Positions 60,422 through 64,000 of a stretch of DNA of 64,000 nucleotides are shown here, in pieces. The DNA is taken from positions 51,397 through 115,396 of the forward strand of contig JAFQTP010000008.1 in NCBI GenBank assembly GCA_017409005.1, written 5' to 3'. A model generated the notes under the pieces. The model was not told the origin of the DNA and did no database searches. It saw only the letters and a program-made list of their open reading frames with translations. Numbering within the stretch: position 1 is the first letter of the stretch; every line of letters starts with the position of its first letter. A program made the translations under genes and the position numbers. This DNA comes from Clostridia bacterium. Its GTDB lineage: Bacteria; Bacillota; Clostridia; Christensenellales; UBA1242.

Positions 60422-61543
60422 ATGAAAACACTAAAAATAAGTATTATAACTATGTTATTGCTAGTTTGTTTTTTGCTACCAACTAATAATATTCAAAGTG
60501 TTAATGCCGCAACATATAAGGCAATGTGCACAATTTCTGAAGATGGACAGGTTTTGTATGAGTATAATAAAGATGTACAATTACCAATGGCAAGCACAAC
60601 CAAAATTATTACTGCAATAGTAACAATTGAAAACATTGATAATTTAGACGATGTGGTAACTGTTGCCGACCAGGCAGTTGGCATTGAAGGCACTAGCATT
60701 TATTTAAGGCATAATGAACAAATGAGTTATAGGAATTTATTGTATGGTTTAATTTTGGCTTCCGGCAACGATGCGGCAACGGCACTTGCATATGCTGTTG
60801 GTGGAACCGAAGAAACTTTTGTTGAACTTATGAATGAGTTTGTTCAAAATTTAGGTCTTAAAAATACGCAATTAAAAAATCCACATGGATTAGATGCTGT
60901 GGGTCATTACACATCTGCACACGATTTGGCTGTTATTACAAACTACGCGTTAAACAACGAAATATTTAAAGAAATTGTTTCAACTAAAACAAAAATTTTA
61001 AATGAAGGCGAGCCTAATGTTAGGTATCTGCGCAACAAAAATAAATTAGTGTTTACCGAGGAAGGTTGTATTGGTGTTAAAACAGGTTTTACTGATAATG
61101 CCGGCCGCTGTTTGGTTAATGCATGCGAACGTGGTGGGTTTAGGGTTGTTTCAGTTGTTTTAAATTGTGGACCAATGTTTGAAGAGTGTGATAGATTAAC
61201 AAATATGGCTTTTACAGATTACGAATTAAAAACTTTTATTGAACCATATAGTTTTGTTGGAACTGTAAATGTTGTTAATGGTGATAAGCAAGAAGCAAAT
61301 GTTGTAACAATTAAGGGATTCAGTAAAATTATTAAAAAATCGGAACTAGATAATTATAGTGTTGAATATAACATAACTCCAAATTTAGAGGCTCCGGTTA
61401 CTGCAACAACAAAAATAGGTGAAGTTACTGTAAAATATAATGACGAAATTATTTATTCCGATACACTTTATTCTACTAGTGAAATAAAAAACATTAACTT
61501 AAAACACAAATTAGATAGCATTATGCAAAATTGGTTTATCTAA
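60422..61543 (+). CDS. Second D-alanyl-D-alanine carboxypeptidase (S11)
   Basis: 373-residue S11 peptidase with a signal peptide (ISIITMLLLVCFLLPTNN), active site STTK (about 57-60), SGN (about 115-117) and KTG (about 220-222, GVKTGFTDNAGRC). Paralogue of the enzyme at 55851. Following gerW, it probably acts on spore or mother-cell peptidoglycan, like DacB of Bacillus. AAGGAG precedes the ATG, three bases after gerW. Confidence 0.9.
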   Translation: MKTLKISIITMLLLVCFLLPTNNIQSVNAATYKAMCTISEDGQVLYEYNKDVQLPMASTTKIITAIVTIENIDNLDDVVTVADQAVGIEGTSIYLRHNEQMSYRNLLYGLILASGNDAATALAYAVGGTEETFVELMNEFVQNLGLKNTQLKNPHGLDAVGHYTSAHDLAVITNYALNNEIFKEIVSTKTKILNEGEPNVRYLRNKNKLVFTEEGCIGVKTGFTDNAGRCLVNACERGGFRVVSVVLNCGPMFEECDRLTNMAFTDYELKTFIEPYSFVGTVNVVNGDKQEANVVTIKGFSKIIKKSELDNYSVEYNITPNLEAPVTATTKIGEVTVKYNDEIIYSDTLYSTSEIKNINLKHKLDSIMQNWFI

Positions 61544-61551
61544 ACAAAACT

Positions 61552-61582
61552 AACATAACACTTGCAAGTGTTATGTTTTTTA
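61552..61582 (+). terminator. Rho-independent terminator after the second carboxypeptidase gene
   Basis: Perfect inverted repeat (61552-61561 with 61568-61577, six-base centre), followed by T-run. Confidence 0.92.
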
Positions 61583-61583
61583 T

Positions 61584-61612
61584 TTGATAAAAAAAATTAA
61601 TTGTATTAAAAT
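61584..61612 (+). promoter_or_regulatory. Promoter of rluB-cmk-plsC, predicting a nearly leaderless mRNA
   Basis: TTGATA (61584-61589), 17-base spacer, TAAAAT (61607-61612). The ATG of rluB is at 61622, so only about three bases would precede it. Confidence 0.6.
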
Positions 61613-61621
61613 TAAAAAGAT

Positions 61622-62338
61622 ATGAGAATTAATAAATATTTGGCACAATGTAATATTTCTAGTAGGCGTAAAGTTGAAGAATTTATAACCTCTGGTCAAG
61701 TTTCAATTAACGATGTTATTGTAACAAATTTGTCAACTCAAGTTTTGCCTACTGACATTGTAAAATTTAATGGTGTAGTTATTAAACCAAGTAATGTTAA
61801 GTTGTATTTTTTACTTAATAAGCCAATAGGATACATTACTACTGTTAGCGACGAGCAAGGCAGACACACCGTGTTAGACCTTATTGAGCGCACACCAGAA
61901 CGCATTTTTCCGGTTGGAAGGTTAGATTGCAACACAGAAGGAATGTTGATTTTAACTAACGATGGAGATTTTGCAAACAAACTTATACACCCAAGCAAAG
62001 AAATTGATAAAGTTTATGAAGTGGTTGTTACAAAACAACCTTCAATCGAACAATTTAGTGCACTTGAAAAAGGTGTTGTTATCGACGATTTTTTAACAAG
62101 CCCTAGCAAAATAAGTAATAAAGTTAAAGATCCTAGCGGAACATATAAATTTAATATAACTATTCATGAAGGTAAAAACAGACAGGTTAGAAAAATGATG
62201 GAAGCTGTTGGGTTAAAAGTTAAAGCCTTAAAACGTGTTAAAATTGGTGCGTTGCCACTTGGTAATTTGCCAACGGGAAAATACAGAAAACTTACTAAGC
62301 AAGAGTTAAATTTGTTACTTAAAAACGGAGGTAAATAA
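61622..62338 (+). CDS. rluB: Ribosomal large subunit pseudouridine synthase B family
   Basis: 238 residues: S4-like RNA-binding domain (1-60, MRINKYLAQCNISSRRKVEE) and RsuA/RluB catalytic domain with the aspartate in VGRLDCNTEGML (about residue 102), LTNDGDFANKLIHPS and the EGKNRQVRKMMEAVG element. It modifies 23S rRNA. No ribosome binding site before the ATG. Commonly next to scpB in Firmicutes, here after gerW. Confidence 0.93.
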   Translation: MRINKYLAQCNISSRRKVEEFITSGQVSINDVIVTNLSTQVLPTDIVKFNGVVIKPSNVKLYFLLNKPIGYITTVSDEQGRHTVLDLIERTPERIFPVGRLDCNTEGMLILTNDGDFANKLIHPSKEIDKVYEVVVTKQPSIEQFSALEKGVVIDDFLTSPSKISNKVKDPSGTYKFNITIHEGKNRQVRKMMEAVGLKVKALKRVKIGALPLGNLPTGKYRKLTKQELNLLLKNGGK

Positions 62339-62339
62339 C

Positions 62340-63002
62340 ATGATTAACATTGCAATTGATGGACCAAGTGGTGCTGGAAAAGGAGTTGTTTCAGATAAAC
62401 TTGCTAAATTATTAAATTTATATCATTTAGATACCGGAGCAATTTATCGTGCCATTGGTTTATATTGTTACGACAATGGAATTAATGGTTTTAGTGAAGA
62501 AGAAGTTTTAAAGGTGTTAGATAAAATTAACATTAAAATTGAATTTGTTAACAATGTTCAATACACATATTTAAACGACGAATGTGTTAATCATAGAATT
62601 CGTTCTTCAATAGCATCAGATTATTCATCAAGAAGTTCTGCACTTAAGTGTGTAAGAGATAAAGTAAGAGAATTACAACAAGATTTTGCAAAAAATAATA
62701 ACGTTGTTATGGAAGGCAGAGACATTACTACTGAAATTTTGCCTCATACAAAATATAAGTTTTATTTAGATGCGTCTCCAGAAGTTAGGGCAAACAGACG
62801 TTTACAAGATTTGCTTGAAAAAGGCGAGAACGTTACATTTGAACAAGTTCTAAATGATATTAATGAACGTGATTATCGCGATACACATAGAGAATTTGGC
62901 AAATTGCAACTAACTAAAGATGCTTTTTATATTAATACCGACAACTATAATATTGACGAGGTTGTTGCAATTATTTATAGTAAAATTAACGAAAGGGTTT
63001 AG
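62340..63002 (+). CDS. cmk: Cytidylate kinase
   Basis: Phosphorylates CMP and dCMP. 220 residues; P-loop GPSGAGKG (8-15), YHLDTGAIYRAIG, the MEGRDITTEILP segment and ERDYRDTHRE are typical. GGAGG precedes the ATG, which overlaps nothing but lies one base after rluB. Confidence 0.95.
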   Translation: MINIAIDGPSGAGKGVVSDKLAKLLNLYHLDTGAIYRAIGLYCYDNGINGFSEEEVLKVLDKINIKIEFVNNVQYTYLNDECVNHRIRSSIASDYSSRSSALKCVRDKVRELQQDFAKNNNVVMEGRDITTEILPHTKYKFYLDASPEVRANRRLQDLLEKGENVTFEQVLNDINERDYRDTHREFGKLQLTKDAFYINTDNYNIDEVVAIIYSKINERV

Positions 63003-63012
63003 GACTAATACA

Positions 63013-63696
63013 ATGTTTTTTTATATATGTTTAATAATTTCTTTTATTCCACTTTTAATAATTTATCCATGTGTAGTTTCGGGTAAGAAAAATTTGCCTA
63101 AAAAGGGTAGATTTATTTTAGCTCCAAATCATCAAACTTTAAACGATCCAATTATTATTGCTGCAAGATTAACCAGCAGGCGTAGGTTTAGATTTATGGC
63201 TAAAGCACCTTTATTTAAAAATAAAGTGTTTGGAGCAATTATGCGCGGAATGGGGGCATATCCAGTAGATAATCAGTCTGCAACTGACATTAATGCAGTT
63301 AAAACAACTTTAAAACATTTAAAAGAAGAAAGGGCAGTATGTATTTTCCCAGAGGGTGCAAGGTTGGTTTCTAGTGAAGAAAATCAATTAAAACATGGGG
63401 TTGCGATGTTTGCTTTAAAAACAAATTCTCCGGTTGTTCCTGCATTTTTTGTAAGAAAAACAAATGCTTTTGTTCCTAACAGACTAATTATTGGCGAACC
63501 AATTGCATTACACACAATGGAGCAATTTAAAGATAGAAAAGTTGATAAAGATGTTTTAGAAGAGGCAAGTCAAATAATTAAAGATGGCATTAATAAATTA
63601 AGATACAATTATACACATCGCAAAGAAATTAAACAACAAGAAAAACTTGCAAAAAAGCAAGCAAAACTACAAGAGAAAAATAAGAGCACAAACTAA
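63013..63696 (+). CDS. plsC: 1-acyl-sn-glycerol-3-phosphate acyltransferase
   Basis: 227-residue membrane-associated acyltransferase that makes phosphatidic acid. An N-terminal membrane segment (FFYICLIISFIPLLIIYP), catalytic motif NHQTLND (about 39-45), GAYPVD and FPEGAR (about 112-117). The ATG at 63013 gives the usual start; the longer in-frame reading runs back into cmk. Basic C-terminal tail. AGGAC precedes it. cmk-plsC is a frequent pair. Confidence 0.92.
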   Translation: MFFYICLIISFIPLLIIYPCVVSGKKNLPKKGRFILAPNHQTLNDPIIIAARLTSRRRFRFMAKAPLFKNKVFGAIMRGMGAYPVDNQSATDINAVKTTLKHLKEERAVCIFPEGARLVSSEENQLKHGVAMFALKTNSPVVPAFFVRKTNAFVPNRLIIGEPIALHTMEQFKDRKVDKDVLEEASQIIKDGINKLRYNYTHRKEIKQQEKLAKKQAKLQEKNKSTN

Positions 63697-63716
63697 TTTA
63701 GTGCTCTTTTATTTTT
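63680..63716 (+). terminator. Rho-independent terminator after plsC
   Basis: Stem AAGAGCAC/GTGCTCTT (63682-63689, 63701-63708), 11-base loop, T-run; overlaps the plsC stop codon. Confidence 0.8.
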
Positions 63717-63743
63717 ACATTTTTTAACTATGATTTAAATTAC

Positions 63744-63778
63744 AAAAAAACCTAGACAAATTATGTCTAGGATTTTTT
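63744..63778. terminator. Bidirectional terminator between plsC and the tRNA genes
   Basis: Perfect stem CCTAGACA/TGTCTAGG (63751-63758, 63764-63771) with an A-run on the left and a T-run on the right. It can stop the tRNA transcript arriving on the minus strand and any plsC read-through. Confidence 0.8.
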
Positions 63779-63787
63779 GTTTTTAGC

Positions 63788-63872
63788 TGGTGGGCGAGGA
63801 TGGATTCGAACCACCGAAGTCAGAGACAACAGATTTACAGTCTGCTCCATTTGGCCACTCTGGAACTCGCCC
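63788..63872 (-). tRNA. tRNA-Tyr(GTA)
   Basis: 85 bases on the minus strand including an encoded CCA. Seven-bp acceptor (GGGCGAG with its complement), class II layout with a long variable arm, T-loop GGTTCGAATCC and anticodon GTA (63836-63838 on the + strand reads TAC). Confidence 0.95.
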
Positions 63873-63893
63873 ATATTATTCAAACTAAAAAAA

Positions 63894-63969
63894 TGGAGCT
63901 GGTGATAGGAATCGAACCTACAACCTGCTGATTACAAATCAGCTGCTCTGCCAGTTGAGCTACACCAGC
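63894..63969 (-). tRNA. tRNA-Thr(TGT)
   Basis: 76 bases on the minus strand including an encoded CCA. Acceptor GCTGGTG/CACCAGC, D-arm GCTCAACTGGCAGAGC, anticodon TGT (63934-63936), T-arm GGTTCGATTCC. Upstream of tRNA-Tyr in the same minus-strand unit, 21 bases apart. Confidence 0.95.
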
Positions 63970-63986
63970 GTAAGTAAAGGGGAGAT

Positions 63987-63992
63987 ATAATA
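63987..63992 (-). promoter_or_regulatory. Possible -10 of the minus-strand tRNA unit
   Basis: TATTAT on the minus strand, 17 bases before tRNA-Thr. Its -35 would lie outside the window. Confidence 0.35.
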
Positions 63993-64000
63993 TTATGGTG

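Noticed and set aside
1-64000. Mollicute-like genetic code (TGA as tryptophan), suggested by the AT-richness
   Set aside because: rimM, helD and uppS end with TGA at family-correct lengths and tryptophan is encoded by TGG throughout.
1-64000. CRISPR arrays, prophage, insertion sequences, toxin-antitoxin pairs or defence islands
   Set aside because: No repeated spacer pattern, transposase, integrase or phage-like gene was found; the window is almost entirely core and sporulation genes.

Overview
The window looks like chromosome of a low-GC, endospore-forming Firmicute, most likely an uncultivated Clostridia lineage (an inference; species not identified). The signs are: very AT-rich DNA, strong AGGAGG-type ribosome binding sites, sigma-A promoters of the TTGnnn-17-TATnnT type, a complete spoIIIAA-AH operon, spoIVB, a Spo0A-type regulator, spoIIM and gerW, and gene blocks in the classical Bacillus/Clostridium order. 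TGA is used as a stop (rimM, helD, uppS), so the genetic code is the ordinary one. All protein genes lie on the + strand. Only the two tRNA genes at the right edge are on the minus strand, facing the last operon.

Layout. 1-7000: end of smc, ftsY, ylxM, ffh, rpsP, khpA, rimM, trmD, rbgA, rnhB, yraN (SRP pathway, ribosome and tRNA maturation). 7050-7560: rplS with its own promoter and an L19-type leader. 7650-19570: comM, dprA, topA, trmFO, hslU, helD, hisS, tcdA, trxA. 19600-22440: iscS, iscU, a 44-residue membrane protein, ruvX, a DUF1292 protein. 22560-29400: rpsB and tsf behind a structured leader, frr, uppS, cdsA, rseP and a shortened polC-like gene. 29420-37340: rimP-nusA-rnpM-ylxQ-infB-rbfA-nrnA-truB plus an endonuclease IV-like gene. 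37412-42263: spoIIIAA-AH. 42264-46061: asp23, nusB, xseA, xseB, proS. 46200-51900: argR, recN, spoIVB, spo0A-like, spoIIM. 51950-57060: two related lipoproteins and a D,D-carboxypeptidase. 57130-61580: an M50 protease, scpA, scpB, DUF2953, gerW and a second D,D-carboxypeptidase. 61580-63720: rluB, cmk, plsC. 63788-63969: tRNA-Tyr and tRNA-Thr.

Most of this is core information processing plus mother-cell/forespore sporulation functions. The departures from the textbook clusters are the points of interest: (1) at the polC locus there is only an N-terminal/OB/DEDDh-exonuclease protein with no PHP or polymerase domain; (2) the Spo0A homologue keeps its DNA-binding domain but has lost most phosphoreceiver residues; (3) hslU has no hslV next to it and its C-terminal tail lacks the HslV-activating sequence; (4) a tandem pair of related lipoproteins with a conserved H-x7-C-x2-C motif sits among sporulation genes; (5) several leaders have unusual structure (rimP, spoIVB, rpsB, rseP) and two genes (ruvX, rluB) look leaderless. 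pyrH, dxr, hslV and codV are missing from positions where related genomes carry them. I saw no CRISPR array, insertion sequence, prophage or rRNA gene. No searches or folding programs were run: all calls come from reading motifs and order by eye.
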